Shown: positions 1 to 9,313, numbered from the stretch's first letter. The stretch is 64,000 bases of DNA from Rhodocyclales bacterium (GCA_016215645.1 JACRIX010000027.1:54184-118183), one strand, 5' to 3'. Numbers and translations: made by a program. Notes: generated by a model from the letters alone, not told the origin.

Positions 1-624
1 GCGGGCCTTGGCAATTACGGCGTCGGTGATGCGCAGCAGATCTTCGTAGCTGCTGGCCGCCTCGTTATTCACCAGGTATTTGCCATCCACGGCGAGCGAC
101 GGTACGCCACCGATCTTGGCCCCCGTGGCATCGTCGTCGCCGCGCTTAACCTTGCTCGCCATCGAGAAGCCGTTGAAGGCGTCAGCGAACTTCTTGGCGT
201 CGGCGCCCTTGCCGCCCACCCAGGAGAACACGGCCTCGTCGGTCTTGAAGGTGACGCGCTGTTCATGCAATGCGATGAACACGGCAGTGTCCAGCTTGGC
301 AAGGTCGCCGGTGGCTTCCAGCGAATAAAAGATCTTTGCCAGGCGTGCCCACTCCGGTCGGCCGAAGCTCACGGGAACGCGGCGGAAGCTGACGTCCTTG
401 GGCAAACTGGCTGCCCATTTGCCGATGATGGGATGGAAATCGCTGCAATGGGGGCAGCCGTAGGAAAAGAATTCGATGACTTCGATCTTGTCTTTTGCGC
501 TGGTCAGCGGTGGGCTGATCGGCTTGAAATCGCGGCCGGCCTGTGCGTCGGCGGCCAGGCTGGCGCCGATCAGGCTGAAGGAAGTGATGAGCGTGGCGCA
601 AAGCAGGGCAAGCAGTCGTTTCAT
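1..624 (-). CDS. dsbA: Thiol:disulfide interchange protein, DsbA family (3' end outside window)
   Basis: Periplasmic thioredoxin-fold oxidase that introduces disulfides into exported proteins. The reading frame is open from an ATG at 622-624 to the window edge, giving 208 residues with no stop, so only the last few residues are probably missing. Residues 1-25 form a signal peptide (MKRLLALLC... ending ASLAADA). The active site reads FFSYGCPHC, with cysteines at 57 and 60. The cis-proline loop is GGVPS, with the proline at 175. The CPHC dipeptide and the overall layout fit DsbA rather than DsbC or DsbG. The gene is divergent from the LysR gene, with 94 bp between them. The paralogue DsbL is an alternative I cannot exclude. 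Confidence 0.9.
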   Translation of the reverse strand, partial: MKRLLALLCATLITSFSLIGASLAADAQAGRDFKPISPPLTSAKDKIEVIEFFSYGCPHCSDFHPIIGKWAASLPKDVSFRRVPVSFGRPEWARLAKIFYSLEATGDLAKLDTAVFIALHEQRVTFKTDEAVFSWVGGKGADAKKFADAFNGFSMASKVKRGDDDATGAKIGGVPSLAVDGKYLVNNEAASSYEDLLRITDAVIAKAR

Positions 625-718
625 GTATATCTCCATGGAAAGGCCATTGGATCGGGATTTTAAGGCAGCGTTCCCCATACAATGCCCGCGGCGCGAAATT
701 TTTGGCGGGAGGAGCGAC

Positions 719-1633
719 ATGGACCGATTGGCGGCGATGCAGGCCTTCGTGCGCGTGGCCGAGGCGGGCAGCTTTACGGCGGTGGCCGACCAGATGAATG
801 TCGCCCGTTCGGCGGTGACGCGGCAGATTGCCGCGCTGGAAACTCACCTCGGAGTGAAACTGATGGCGCGCAGCACGCGGCGCCTGTCGCTGACCTCGGC
901 CGGGGCGACCTATCTTGAGCAGTGTCGCGAAATCCTCGATCGCATCGATTGCGCCGAAGGTGACCTGGCGGGCGAAGGACAGACCCTGCGCGGCACGATA
1001 CGCACCACGGTGCCGCTGAGTCTGGGCCTGCTGCACCTGACGCCGCTGATCCTCGAGTTCGCCCAGGAGCATCCGGACATCCATATTGACCTGGATCTCA
1101 ATGACCGTCGGGTCAACCTGATCGAGGAGGGCATGGACCTGGCCCTGCGCATTACTGAGCACTTGTCCGATACTACGGTGGCCCGACGCCTGACCGCCTG
1201 TCGTTTCGTGGTCGTGGCCTCGCCGGACTACCTGCGCCAGCACGGTGAGCCGCAACATCCCGATGAACTGGTGAATCATGTCTGCCTGGCCTATTCGCTG
1301 GCGGCGCGCAGCACCTGGGTGTTCCTCATCGATGGCGCGCCGCGGCAGTTCGAGATCGCCGGGCAACTGACCGCCAATAATGGCAATGTGCTGCTCGAAG
1401 CCTCGCTGCGCAGCATGGGCATCGCCTACCAGCCGACCTTCATGGTGGCCGACGAAATCCGTGACGGCAGTCTGGTCCCGATACTCAAGGCCTTCCGTAC
1501 GCCGGGCCTGGACATGTGCGCCGTATTCCCGGGAAACCGCTTCGTTCCAAGGCGGGTGCGGACCTTTGTTGACTTCCTTGCCGACCGGCTCGGCCCCGAA
1601 CCCTATTGGGATCGGGGCTTGGCCCTGGAGTAG
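719..1633 (+). CDS. LysR-family transcriptional regulator
   Basis: DNA-binding regulator of 304 residues, the usual LysR length. An N-terminal winged helix-turn-helix spans about residues 1-60 (MDRLAAMQAFVRVAEAGSF, then ARSAVTRQIAALE). An effector-binding domain of the periplasmic-binding type 2 fold covers about 90-295. The ATG at 719 is chosen because GGGAGGAG precedes it at proper spacing and because the HTH starts there; the frame extends further upstream without homology. The aldolase gene starts 6 bp after its stop, so the two are probably co-transcribed and the regulator may control the small catabolic cluster that follows. The sequence resembles the DsdC/CrgA-type subgroup common in proteobacteria, but the inducer cannot be read from it. 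Confidence 0.92.
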   Translation: MDRLAAMQAFVRVAEAGSFTAVADQMNVARSAVTRQIAALETHLGVKLMARSTRRLSLTSAGATYLEQCREILDRIDCAEGDLAGEGQTLRGTIRTTVPLSLGLLHLTPLILEFAQEHPDIHIDLDLNDRRVNLIEEGMDLALRITEHLSDTTVARRLTACRFVVVASPDYLRQHGEPQHPDELVNHVCLAYSLAARSTWVFLIDGAPRQFEIAGQLTANNGNVLLEASLRSMGIAYQPTFMVADEIRDGSLVPILKAFRTPGLDMCAVFPGNRFVPRRVRTFVDFLADRLGPEPYWDRGLALE

Positions 1634-1639
1634 CGGGCC

Positions 1640-2410
1640 ATGGAGATGCCAAGAAACCTGTTCAAGCAACGATTGGCGATGCATCAATGGCAAGTCGGCC
1701 TCTTCGTTTGCATGGCCAGTGCCTACAGCATGGAAATCCTTGCCGGCACGGGCTTCGACTGGCTGGTAATCGATGCCGAGCATTCGCCGAACCATCCGGC
1801 CAGCGCAATGGCGCAGTTGCAGGCGGCTGCTCCCTATCCGGTGCAGCTGCTGGTGCGGCCGATGAGCCACGATCCGGCGTTGATCAAGCAGTATCTGGAT
1901 GCCGGTGCACAGACACTGCTGGTGCCCCTGGTCGACGATGCCGCTCAGGCGGTGGCCCTGGTGCGGGCCCTACGCTATCCGCCCGAGGGCATACGCGGGG
2001 TTGCCGCTTCGCTGGCGCGGGCGGCTCGCTGGAACGGTGTGAAGGACTATGTCAAGCATGCCAATGCCGAGGTCTGCCTCGTGGTTCAAGTCGAGACCCG
2101 GCTGGGGCTGGAAAACCTGGACTCCATTCTCGCGGTGGACGGCGTCGACGCTGTCTTCATCGGCCCTGCCGACCTCGCGGCATCACTGGGTCATCTGGGC
2201 GAATCCGGTCATCCCGTGGTGCGTGCGGCGATCGAGGACACACTGCGGCGCATCCGTGCATCAGGCAAGGCCGCCGGCGTTTTTGTCACCGATCCCGAAC
2301 TGGCGGCGACGTATCACAGCCTCGGGGCGAGCTTCGTTGCCGTCGGTGCCGATGCCTCGCTGCTAAGCAATGCCGCTCTGAAAGCGGCGGCTGCTTTCCG
2401 CGATAATTGA
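1640..2410 (+). CDS. HpcH/HpaI-family class II pyruvate aldolase
   Basis: Metal-dependent aldolase of 256 residues that cleaves 2-keto-4-hydroxy acids to pyruvate and an aldehyde. In the family, HpaI acts on 4-hydroxy-2-oxoheptanedioate and GarL on 2-keto-3-deoxyglucarate. Family motifs are visible: VIDAEHSPN with catalytic His48, VQVETRLG with metal ligand Glu152, and GPADLAASLG with metal ligand Asp178. It follows the LysR gene by 6 bp and precedes a semialdehyde dehydrogenase by 30 bp. The pair could therefore take a hydroxy-keto diacid through succinate semialdehyde to succinate, the logic of the end of the homoprotocatechuate pathway. The true substrate is uncertain, so I give no symbol. 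An ATG at 1646 is an alternative start. Confidence 0.88.
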   Translation: MEMPRNLFKQRLAMHQWQVGLFVCMASAYSMEILAGTGFDWLVIDAEHSPNHPASAMAQLQAAAPYPVQLLVRPMSHDPALIKQYLDAGAQTLLVPLVDDAAQAVALVRALRYPPEGIRGVAASLARAARWNGVKDYVKHANAEVCLVVQVETRLGLENLDSILAVDGVDAVFIGPADLAASLGHLGESGHPVVRAAIEDTLRRIRASGKAAGVFVTDPELAATYHSLGASFVAVGADASLLSNAALKAAAAFRDN

Positions 2411-2440
2411 CCCATTGTTCCTTCTCTGAATCGTACGATC

Positions 2441-3883
2441 ATGAAGAATGCTGAGCTGCTGCGCGATACCTGCCTGATTGGTGGCGAATGGCTCAAGGCC
2501 GGCGGCGCCAGTCTTCAAATCCGCAATCCGTCGACCGGCGCACTGGTTGGCACGGTACCCAGCGTCGGCGCCGCCGAAACCCGGCGTGCCATCGAGGCCG
2601 CGGCGGCGGCCTTCGGTCCCTGGAAGGCAAAGACGGCCGCCGAGCGGGCAAAGATCCTCAGGCGCTGGTTCGAACTGATGATGGAAAACCAGGAGGACCT
2701 GGCCCAGCTGATGACGGCGGAGCAGGGCAAGCCGCTGGCCGAGGCGCGTGGCGAGATTGCCTATGCGGCCTCCTTCATCGAATGGTTCGCCGAGGAGGCG
2801 CGCCGCGTTTACGGCGAGGTGATTCCCTCGCCGCTGCCGGACCGACGCCTGATCGTGATCAAGCAGCCGGTGGGTGTCTGTGCCGCGATCACGCCGTGGA
2901 ATTTTCCGGCGGCCATGATTACGCGCAAGGCCGCTCCCGCGCTCGCCGCAGGCTGCACCATGGTGGTCAAGCCGGCGGAACAGACGCCGCTCTCGGCCCT
3001 GGCACTGGCCTGGCTGGGGCAACAGGCCGGCCTGCCGCCCGGCGTACTGAATATCGTTACCGGGGAACCGGTCGCCATCGGTGGCGAGCTGACGTCCAAC
3101 CCGACGGTGCTGAAACTGTCATTCACGGGTTCCACCGAAGTCGGTCGCCTGCTGATGGCGCAGTGCGCGCCGACCATCAAGAAGATGTCCCTGGAACTCG
3201 GCGGCAATGCGCCCTTCATTGTTTTCGAGGATGCGGACCTCGATGCCGCGGTGGCGGGAGCCATGGTTTCCAAATATCGAAACGCCGGCCAGACCTGTGT
3301 TTGCGCCAACCGTTTCCTGGTGCAGGAGTCGGTGCAGGATGCCTTCGCCGAGAAGCTCGCGGTGGCGGTGGCGGCGCTCAAGGTGGGGGATGGCACGGAA
3401 GAGGGCGTGACCCAGGGTCCGCTGATTGATCCTCCGGCCCTGGCCAAGGTCGAGGAATTGCTTGCCGATGCCGTCGGCAAAGGTGCGCGCGTTGTCTGCG
3501 GCGGCAAGCGCCATGCACGTGGCGCGACATTTTTTGAACCGACCGTGGTGCTTGGGGTTACTCATGCAATGCGCATGGCACGCGAAGAGATTTTCGGGCC
3601 GGTGGCGCCGATCTACACCTTCAAGGACGAAGCCGAGGCGGTGCGCATGGCCAACGACACCGAGTTCGGTCTGGCGGCCTATTTCTACAGCAGCAACATC
3701 GCCCGCGCCTGGCGGGTGGCCGAGGCGCTGGATTACGGCATGGTCGGAATCAACTCCGGCCTGATCTCCAACGAGGTTGCCCCTTTTGGTGGGGTGAAGC
3801 AGTCCGGACTGGGGCGCGAGGGATCGCGCCACGGCATCGAGGAATACCTCGAAATCAAGTACCTGGCCATGGCCGGTCTCTGA
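2441..3883 (+). CDS. gabD: NAD(P)-dependent succinate-semialdehyde dehydrogenase
   Basis: Aldehyde dehydrogenase of 480 residues, close to the usual GabD length. It oxidises succinate semialdehyde to succinate in the cytoplasm. Catalytic elements are all present: ITPWNFPAAMITRK with Asn154, cofactor-binding VVKPAEQTP with Lys177, FTGSTEVGR, LELGGNAPFIVF with general base Glu252, and NAGQTCVCANR with nucleophile Cys286. The C-terminal PFGGVKQSGLGREGSRHG segment is typical of the GabD subgroup. No strong Shine-Dalgarno sequence is seen before 2441, but the N-terminus aligns with the family. Neighbouring the aldolase, it probably handles the semialdehyde released there. Glutarate-semialdehyde dehydrogenase (DavD) is a close alternative. 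Confidence 0.9.
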   Translation: MKNAELLRDTCLIGGEWLKAGGASLQIRNPSTGALVGTVPSVGAAETRRAIEAAAAAFGPWKAKTAAERAKILRRWFELMMENQEDLAQLMTAEQGKPLAEARGEIAYAASFIEWFAEEARRVYGEVIPSPLPDRRLIVIKQPVGVCAAITPWNFPAAMITRKAAPALAAGCTMVVKPAEQTPLSALALAWLGQQAGLPPGVLNIVTGEPVAIGGELTSNPTVLKLSFTGSTEVGRLLMAQCAPTIKKMSLELGGNAPFIVFEDADLDAAVAGAMVSKYRNAGQTCVCANRFLVQESVQDAFAEKLAVAVAALKVGDGTEEGVTQGPLIDPPALAKVEELLADAVGKGARVVCGGKRHARGATFFEPTVVLGVTHAMRMAREEIFGPVAPIYTFKDEAEAVRMANDTEFGLAAYFYSSNIARAWRVAEALDYGMVGINSGLISNEVAPFGGVKQSGLGREGSRHGIEEYLEIKYLAMAGL

Positions 3884-3909
3884 TCCCTTTTCAAACGGTA
3901 GAGCATTCA

Positions 3910-4542
3910 ATGATCACGACGGACGTCCTGCTTGCCTTTCTTGCCGCGTCGGCGCTGGTCACCATCGCGCCGGGCCCCGACAATTTGATGGTGCTCTCGG
4001 TCGGCATCAGTCGTGGGCGCGAGGCCGGAATCGGCTTCGGACTCGGTTGCGCGCTGGGCTGCTTCGTTCATACGCTCTGGGCGACACTCGGCATAGGTGC
4101 CGTGGTGATGACCTCGGAAGATACCTTCAACGTGCTCAAAATGGCCGGTGCAGCCTACCTCGTCTATATCGGCGTCATGGCCTGGCGCCACGCCGGTGCT
4201 TCGACCTTGATCAAGCTCGATGACGGAAAGCCCGAGCCGATAACGGCACATCTGCGGCGAGGCTTCATTGCAAATGTCATCAATCCGAAAGTGGCCCTGT
4301 TTTTCATCGCCTTCCTGCCGCAGTTCGTCGAACCGGCGCGCGGTCCGGTCTGGTTGCAAATGGTGCTGCTCGGGGCGCTGTTTGCCGGGCAGACCGTGCT
4401 CATCTTCGGCAGCCTCGGCTGGTTTGCCGGTGGCATCGGAGCGCGTTTGCAGCGCCAGCCCGGCCTGGCGGTGTGGCTCGATCGTTGCGCGGGCACGATC
4501 TTCTTTGCGCTGGCGCTGCATCTGGCGACGGCGAGTCGCTAG
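3910..4542 (+). CDS. LysE/RhtB-family amino-acid exporter
   Basis: Inner-membrane exporter of 210 residues with about six transmembrane segments. The N-terminal family signature TIAPGPDNLMVLSVGISRGR is followed by a glycine-rich helix (GIGFGLGCALG). Later hydrophobic segments lie around residues 70-90, 115-140, 148-170 and 185-205. NVINPKVALFFIAFLPQFV is the conserved mid-protein LysE signature. It starts 26 bp after gabD and may be read through from it. The family exports basic, neutral or hydrophobic amino acids such as homoserine and threonine; this substrate is unknown. Confidence 0.88.
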   Translation: MITTDVLLAFLAASALVTIAPGPDNLMVLSVGISRGREAGIGFGLGCALGCFVHTLWATLGIGAVVMTSEDTFNVLKMAGAAYLVYIGVMAWRHAGASTLIKLDDGKPEPITAHLRRGFIANVINPKVALFFIAFLPQFVEPARGPVWLQMVLLGALFAGQTVLIFGSLGWFAGGIGARLQRQPGLAVWLDRCAGTIFFALALHLATASR

Positions 4543-4694
4543 CCCCCATCCGGACCCGCTCAGGGCCTGCCCGAGGGCGGCGCCGCTTCTCATTTTTGGG
4601 AAAGTCTGGCGGGAATCCTTCCTTGCTAGCGGCATGGCGCATCCCCTAAAATCATGCGACCTGTGCTCGGGGTGGCACGACGGGGAGAACAACA

Positions 4695-6173
4695 ATGGCG
4701 CGAAACCGGCGGCTTGGAATGACAATCGTGTTGTCGTGGCTCACCATTTCGATCGGGCCGTCGATCAGCCTGGCCGGCGAGCAGGGGGAACGCGCGCTGG
4801 CCGCTGTCAATGCCATGATCGCCGCAGGCGAAGTGCGCAAGGATGCGACGATCAAGGTGGCCTTCAAGTCCGGCAACATCGCGGCGCTGCTGGGTCCGGC
4901 GTTGGAGTTGCAGAAGGAGTGGGAACAACGTACCGGGGTGATGATTACGGCGCGGGTCATTCCGCAGCAGCCAGCCCTGCTGAATCTCAAGGCCAATCCC
5001 GACATCGATCTCACCGTGGCCCGCACCCATGAATTTCCCGATCTGCTGGAACAGGGCCTGGTCGAGGATCTCACGCCTTTGGCCAAACAGTTCGGATTCA
5101 CGATTGATGGCAGGCCGCCACAGGGGTTCATTCGACCGCGTTTGCAAGGCTATGTCGGCGACAGGCTGGCAGCCATTCCGGCCGATGGCGATGTCATGTT
5201 GCTGTACCTGCGCCTTGACATGCTGGAAAGCCCGGTGGAGAAAGCGGCGTTCCGCAAGGTGCACGGGCGTGAATTGGCGATTCCCACCACCTGGCAGGAA
5301 TATGAGCAGCTGATCCAGTTTTTCCATCGGCCGCAGCAGGGGATGTACGGTTCGGCCGAGCAACGCGAACGTGAAAGCGCCTGGATGCTGTGGATGCCGC
5401 GTTATTTGAGCCAGGGCTATCCTCAGCGCAAACTGTTCGACGACAAGCTGATGCCGCTGATCGATTCTCCGGCCGGCATCGCGGCCACCGAAAGCTATGT
5501 CCGTACCGTGCGCTATTCGCCTCCCGACATTCTTGGCGAGGGCAAGGATTACAGCTATACCTTGCCGCTGTTCATGCAGGGCAAGGTGTTCTCGACAATA
5601 TTTACCGTCGCCGGCGCCAAGCTCCTGAACACCGCAGCGTCGCCGGTACGCGGCAAGTTCATCGCGGTGCCGGTTCCGGGGACCCGGGTAGGCAAGCGAC
5701 TGGTGCGGCGCAACCTGCCGATCTACGGCAACAATCTGGTCGTATCCACCAAGGGCACCCAGCGCAAGCTCGCCTTTCTGTTCACGATGTGGCTGACCGA
5801 TCCCGACACCTCCTTGCGCACCGTTGGCGTCAAGGGCGGATTTACCGATCCCTTCCGCTGGAGTCACCTCAATGACGCTCGCATCAAGGAGCTGTACACC
5901 GCCGATGCGCTCGCGGTGTTCGCCAGGGAATGGGATATCGCCGTTTTGCCGGGGACCGGCCTCCCCGGCGATGGCGATTACCTCGATGCGCTCAACCAGC
6001 AGCTCTGGCTTGCCGCCAGCGGCAAGCAAAGCGCCGCTGAAGCGATGCGGCGCACCGCCCTGGAGTGGGACAGGATCACGCAGCGGAATGGTCGTGAGAA
6101 GTTGCTGCCGTGGCTGAAGATTTTCAACGCTGGCCTCGTCAACAGCGATGCGGCCCCTGCCGTCGCGAAATAG
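4695..6173 (+). CDS. Extracellular solute-binding protein, family 1 type, without cognate permease
   Basis: Periplasmic binding protein of 492 residues resembling ABC sugar-type binding proteins. A signal peptide covers about 1-28 (MARNRRLGMTIVLSWLTISI, cleavage near SLAGEQ). The mature chain has the type 2 periplasmic-binding pattern: LELQKEWEQRTGVMIT, NPDIDLTVARTHEFPDLLEQG, and a late KGGFTDPFRWSHL segment. GGGAGAAC precedes the ATG. No ABC permease or ATPase gene is adjacent. The next gene, starting 5 bp after the stop, is a membrane GGDEF/EAL protein. I infer that the binding protein may present ligand to that sensor rather than to a transporter. The ligand is unknown. Confidence 0.8.
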   Translation: MARNRRLGMTIVLSWLTISIGPSISLAGEQGERALAAVNAMIAAGEVRKDATIKVAFKSGNIAALLGPALELQKEWEQRTGVMITARVIPQQPALLNLKANPDIDLTVARTHEFPDLLEQGLVEDLTPLAKQFGFTIDGRPPQGFIRPRLQGYVGDRLAAIPADGDVMLLYLRLDMLESPVEKAAFRKVHGRELAIPTTWQEYEQLIQFFHRPQQGMYGSAEQRERESAWMLWMPRYLSQGYPQRKLFDDKLMPLIDSPAGIAATESYVRTVRYSPPDILGEGKDYSYTLPLFMQGKVFSTIFTVAGAKLLNTAASPVRGKFIAVPVPGTRVGKRLVRRNLPIYGNNLVVSTKGTQRKLAFLFTMWLTDPDTSLRTVGVKGGFTDPFRWSHLNDARIKELYTADALAVFAREWDIAVLPGTGLPGDGDYLDALNQQLWLAASGKQSAAEAMRRTALEWDRITQRNGREKLLPWLKIFNAGLVNSDAAPAVAK

Positions 6174-6178
6174 ATGCA

Positions 6179-8755
6179 ATGAAGCTTCCGGGGCGCTTCG
6201 GTCTCCTCCAGCAATTGCTGGTCGGCTTTGCCGGCGCCGGCGTGCTGGTCTTGATCCTGCTTTTCGCCGGCAACCGGATGCTCGAACGTTCATCGGAACG
6301 TCTGGTCGATACCCTTGAGCGCCATGTTCGACCGCTGGCTCGTCTCCATGGCTTGCAGGCGAGAGTGGGCAACCTGCGCAACATGGAACTGGAACTGGGT
6401 CATCTCGAAGACGTTTTTGCCCTGCAATCGCAGATCACTCGCTTGCGCAGCGAGATCGGTACCCTTGAGCGCGAGATCGGTGCTTTTTCAATGGTCCTCG
6501 GCAGGCAGTCACCAAACGAAGCGCAGCGCCTCGCCGGACATTGGCGCGACTATCGTTCCCGGCTGGAGCAGCAGGCCAGGCTGGCGGCGGAAATGGATCT
6601 CGCCGGCGTGCGCGGCGTTACCGCCGGCGGTTCGCACATCTCCTACCTCTCCATCCAGGCCTTGCTTACCGAGGTGGCCGAGCAAACCGAAGCGGCGGCC
6701 GATGGCGCCTACCTGAAGGCGACCCAGGAACAGCAGGCCCAGCGCAAGGATTTCCTTTGGCTGGTTCTGCTCGGCGGCATGGTCATCTTCATCGGACTCG
6801 CCTATTCCGGACAGACCGTCGTCAGGCGCGTCGGCATCCTGCACGAACACGCGCAGAAGCTTGCGGCGGGGGAAGAGAGCGGCAACATCGTGATTGCCCG
6901 GCACGACGAGATCGGCGATCTTGCCGAGGCTTTCGGCACCATGCGCCAGCAGGTGCTGACCCGCGAAGCGGCGTTGCGCGCCTCGCAGGTCGAACTCGAG
7001 CAGCGCGTGCAGGAACGCACGGCCGACCTCAAGAGTGCGAACCGTCGCCTGGTGCGCTTTTCGCAGATCGTCGAACAGAATCCCGTAGGCATCCTGATTG
7101 CACGTATCGGCGGCACCGTCGAGTTCGTCAATCCGGCGTTTTCCCGGATCACCGGGCGCCTACCCGACGACCTGATCGAGCAGCCGCTGATCGAGGTAAT
7201 GCGCACCGCGGATCCGCTTGATGCCGACAACGCCATGCGCGTTGCCACGGCCGGTGGCATCTGGGAAATCGAGCAGCCCAGCCGCCGCGGCGACAGCGCC
7301 TACTGGGAACGCTTGCGCCTGGGGTCGGTGCACGACGAAAAAGGGCGCCCGACCCATTTGCTGCTGTCCTGCGAAGACATCACCGAGCAGCGCACGCAGA
7401 TGGAAAAAATCACCTACCAGGCGCACTACGACCTGCTCACCGGACTGCCCAATCGTGTTCTGGCCAACGACCGTCTGATCCAGGCGGTCAGTCGTGCCCG
7501 GCGCGACGGAGGCAAGGTCGGCGCCATGTACCTGGACCTCGATAATTTCAAGGAGGTGAACGACACGCTGGGTCATGCCGTGGGCGATGCCCTGCTGCGC
7601 CAGGTGGCGCAGCGCCTGATTGCCGCCGTACGGGGCGAGGATGTGGTCGCGCGCCTGGGTGGTGATGAGTTCCTGATTGTTGCCGGAGGCCTGGTCCATG
7701 GCGACGAGGCAGCTGCCGTGGCGGAGAAGGTGATTGCCGCCTTCACCGAGCCCTTCATCCTTGACGAGCGCGAGCTGACGACGTCGCCCAGCATCGGCAT
7801 TGCTATCTATCCGGATGACGGTAGCGAGCCCATGGTCCTGTTGCGTAACGCCGACCTGGCGATGTATGAAGCCAAGGACTCCGGGCGCAACATGTACCGC
7901 TTTTACAACCGTTCGATTCACGACCTGTCGCTGCAACGCCTGGAAATCGGCCGCTGTCTGCGCGGCGCCCTGGAGCGCCAGGAACTGCATGTGGTGTATC
8001 ACCCGCTGGTTCGGGCCGACAGCGGCTGCATCATCGGTGCCGAAGCCCTGTTGCGCTGGAATAGCCCGGAGCTGGGCGAAGTCCAGCCGTCGACCTTCAT
8101 CCCGGTCGCCGAGCAGAACGGTCTGATCGTAGACCTCGGGCGTTGGGTGCTGCGCGAGGCCTGCGCCACGCTGGCGCGTTGGCGTTTGCAACAGGATTCG
8201 TTTGTCATGGCGGTGAATGTCTCGCCGCGGCAGTTTCGCACCAGCGGCTTCGTCGCCATGGTCCGCGACTGCCTCACCGAGTTCAACGTGCCGCCGCAGC
8301 AACTGGAGATCGAGATCACCGAAGGTCTGTTGCTGCGCAACCAGGGCGAGGTGCGCGCCATCCTTGAAGAATTGCATGCACTGGGGGTACGCCTGTCGAT
8401 GGACGACTTTGGCACCGGCTACTCGTCGCTCAGCTACCTGCGCGAGTTCCCGTTCCATACGGTGAAGATCGACCGCAGTTTCATCAACGACGTTTCCGAG
8501 GATCGCAGCGACCGCGCCCTGGTCATCGCCGCCGTGCGCATGGCCCAGGCGCTTGGCCTGCAGATCATCGCCGAGGGTGTCGAGACCGACGAGCAGTGGT
8601 CATTCCTGATGGCGCAGGATTGCGACATCCTGCAGGGCTTCCGCTTCGGCATGCCGGTGACGGAAAGCAACTTCGGCAAGACCTGGGTCAATGCAAGGGT
8701 ATCGAGGCCCGAGAGCGATCAGACGGCGCGCGACTTGCCCTTCATCCCCGTCTGA
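6179..8755 (+). CDS. Membrane HAMP-PAS-GGDEF-EAL cyclic-di-GMP signalling protein
   Basis: Inner-membrane sensor of 858 residues for making and/or breaking cyclic di-GMP. Order of parts: transmembrane segment about 10-32; a helical periplasmic sensor region 33-190; a second transmembrane segment 192-213; HAMP and coiled coil 214-285; PAS/PAC 293-405; GGDEF domain about 415-580 with an intact RLGGDEF near 492-498; EAL domain about 590-845 with EALLRW near 622 and DDFGTGYSSLSYLREF near 741. Both catalytic signatures look intact, so the net activity cannot be predicted. The ATG at 6179 is chosen because the binding-protein gene ends at 6173 and the hydrophobic segment starts here. Tight linkage suggests the periplasmic partner tunes its output. 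Confidence 0.92.
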   Translation: MKLPGRFGLLQQLLVGFAGAGVLVLILLFAGNRMLERSSERLVDTLERHVRPLARLHGLQARVGNLRNMELELGHLEDVFALQSQITRLRSEIGTLEREIGAFSMVLGRQSPNEAQRLAGHWRDYRSRLEQQARLAAEMDLAGVRGVTAGGSHISYLSIQALLTEVAEQTEAAADGAYLKATQEQQAQRKDFLWLVLLGGMVIFIGLAYSGQTVVRRVGILHEHAQKLAAGEESGNIVIARHDEIGDLAEAFGTMRQQVLTREAALRASQVELEQRVQERTADLKSANRRLVRFSQIVEQNPVGILIARIGGTVEFVNPAFSRITGRLPDDLIEQPLIEVMRTADPLDADNAMRVATAGGIWEIEQPSRRGDSAYWERLRLGSVHDEKGRPTHLLLSCEDITEQRTQMEKITYQAHYDLLTGLPNRVLANDRLIQAVSRARRDGGKVGAMYLDLDNFKEVNDTLGHAVGDALLRQVAQRLIAAVRGEDVVARLGGDEFLIVAGGLVHGDEAAAVAEKVIAAFTEPFILDERELTTSPSIGIAIYPDDGSEPMVLLRNADLAMYEAKDSGRNMYRFYNRSIHDLSLQRLEIGRCLRGALERQELHVVYHPLVRADSGCIIGAEALLRWNSPELGEVQPSTFIPVAEQNGLIVDLGRWVLREACATLARWRLQQDSFVMAVNVSPRQFRTSGFVAMVRDCLTEFNVPPQQLEIEITEGLLLRNQGEVRAILEELHALGVRLSMDDFGTGYSSLSYLREFPFHTVKIDRSFINDVSEDRSDRALVIAAVRMAQALGLQIIAEGVETDEQWSFLMAQDCDILQGFRFGMPVTESNFGKTWVNARVSRPESDQTARDLPFIPV

Positions 8756-8791
8756 CGGCGGGACCGAACGCCGTCGCGTCAGCGCCGACTA

Positions 8792-9223
8792 TCAGCCGCG
8801 CGTATTCGACGGCGGCGGGAACTCGGCGAGGTCGACGCGCGGCGCCGGCTTCCAGCCCTTCTTGCGGTGCTCGGCGACCACATTGGTGAAAATGCCGCCG
8901 CGGACGTAGAAGCGCGCGGTCAGGCGCATGAATCGCGGCTTCACGGTTTGCGCCAGGTCATCGAGGATGCGGTTGGTGACGTCCTCGTGGAAGTGGCCTT
9001 CGTCGCGGAAGCTCCAGATGTAGAGCTTGAGGCTTTTCAGCTCGATGCAGAGCGTGTCGGCAACATAATCCAGCGTCAGCACGGCGAAATCCGGCTGCCC
9101 GGTCTTGGGGCAGAGACAAGTGAATTCCGGGATTTCCATGTGGATCTGGTAATCCCGCTGCGGCGCCGGATTGGCAAAGGTTTCCAGCGTCTTGGCGCGG
9201 GCTTCTTGGGCGGGTTTCGGCAT
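8792..9223 (-). CDS. queF: NADPH-dependent 7-cyano-7-deazaguanine reductase QueF (short form)
   Basis: Reduces preQ0 to preQ1 in queuosine synthesis for tRNA. At 143 residues it is the unimodular T-fold type seen in Bacillus, not the long duplicated type of E. coli. The substrate-binding motif [15 protein letters not shown] holds the likely nucleophile Cys38 and Asp45. [20 protein letters not shown] is the NADPH-side QueF motif, with the glutamate at about 61. It is convergent with the GGDEF/EAL gene and divergent from smc. No other queuosine gene is in the window. Confidence 0.96.
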   Translation of the reverse strand: MPKPAQEARAKTLETFANPAPQRDYQIHMEIPEFTCLCPKTGQPDFAVLTLDYVADTLCIELKSLKLYIWSFRDEGHFHEDVTNRILDDLAQTVKPRFMRLTARFYVRGGIFTNVVAEHRKKGWKPAPRVDLAEFPPPSNTRG

Positions 9224-9257
9224 GCTCCGGGACCACGGTATGGGGGGCGGGACAGAT

Positions 9258-9263
9258 TATAAT
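9258..9263 (+). promoter_or_regulatory. Candidate sigma-70 -10 box upstream of smc
   Basis: A perfect TATAAT lies 51 bp before the smc GTG, in the queF-smc divergent gap. No good -35 hexamer is seen 16-18 bp further upstream (the region reads GACCACGGTA), so this is a position-specific guess based on the -10 alone. Confidence 0.4.
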
Positions 9264-9313
9264 GGCGCGCCTGCCAAGCGGCATTTTCGTCTTCATTCTC
9301 AGGTCCTTCCCAC

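Noticed and set aside
263..1870. A 535-codon minus-strand frame running across the LysR gene
   Set aside because: The true minus-strand gene here is dsbA in another frame ending at the window edge; this frame has no homology.
4543..4694. Possible terminator or promoter in the gap after the LysE gene
   Set aside because: GCTAGC occurs near both ends and there is a short T-run, but no stable hairpin directly before it.
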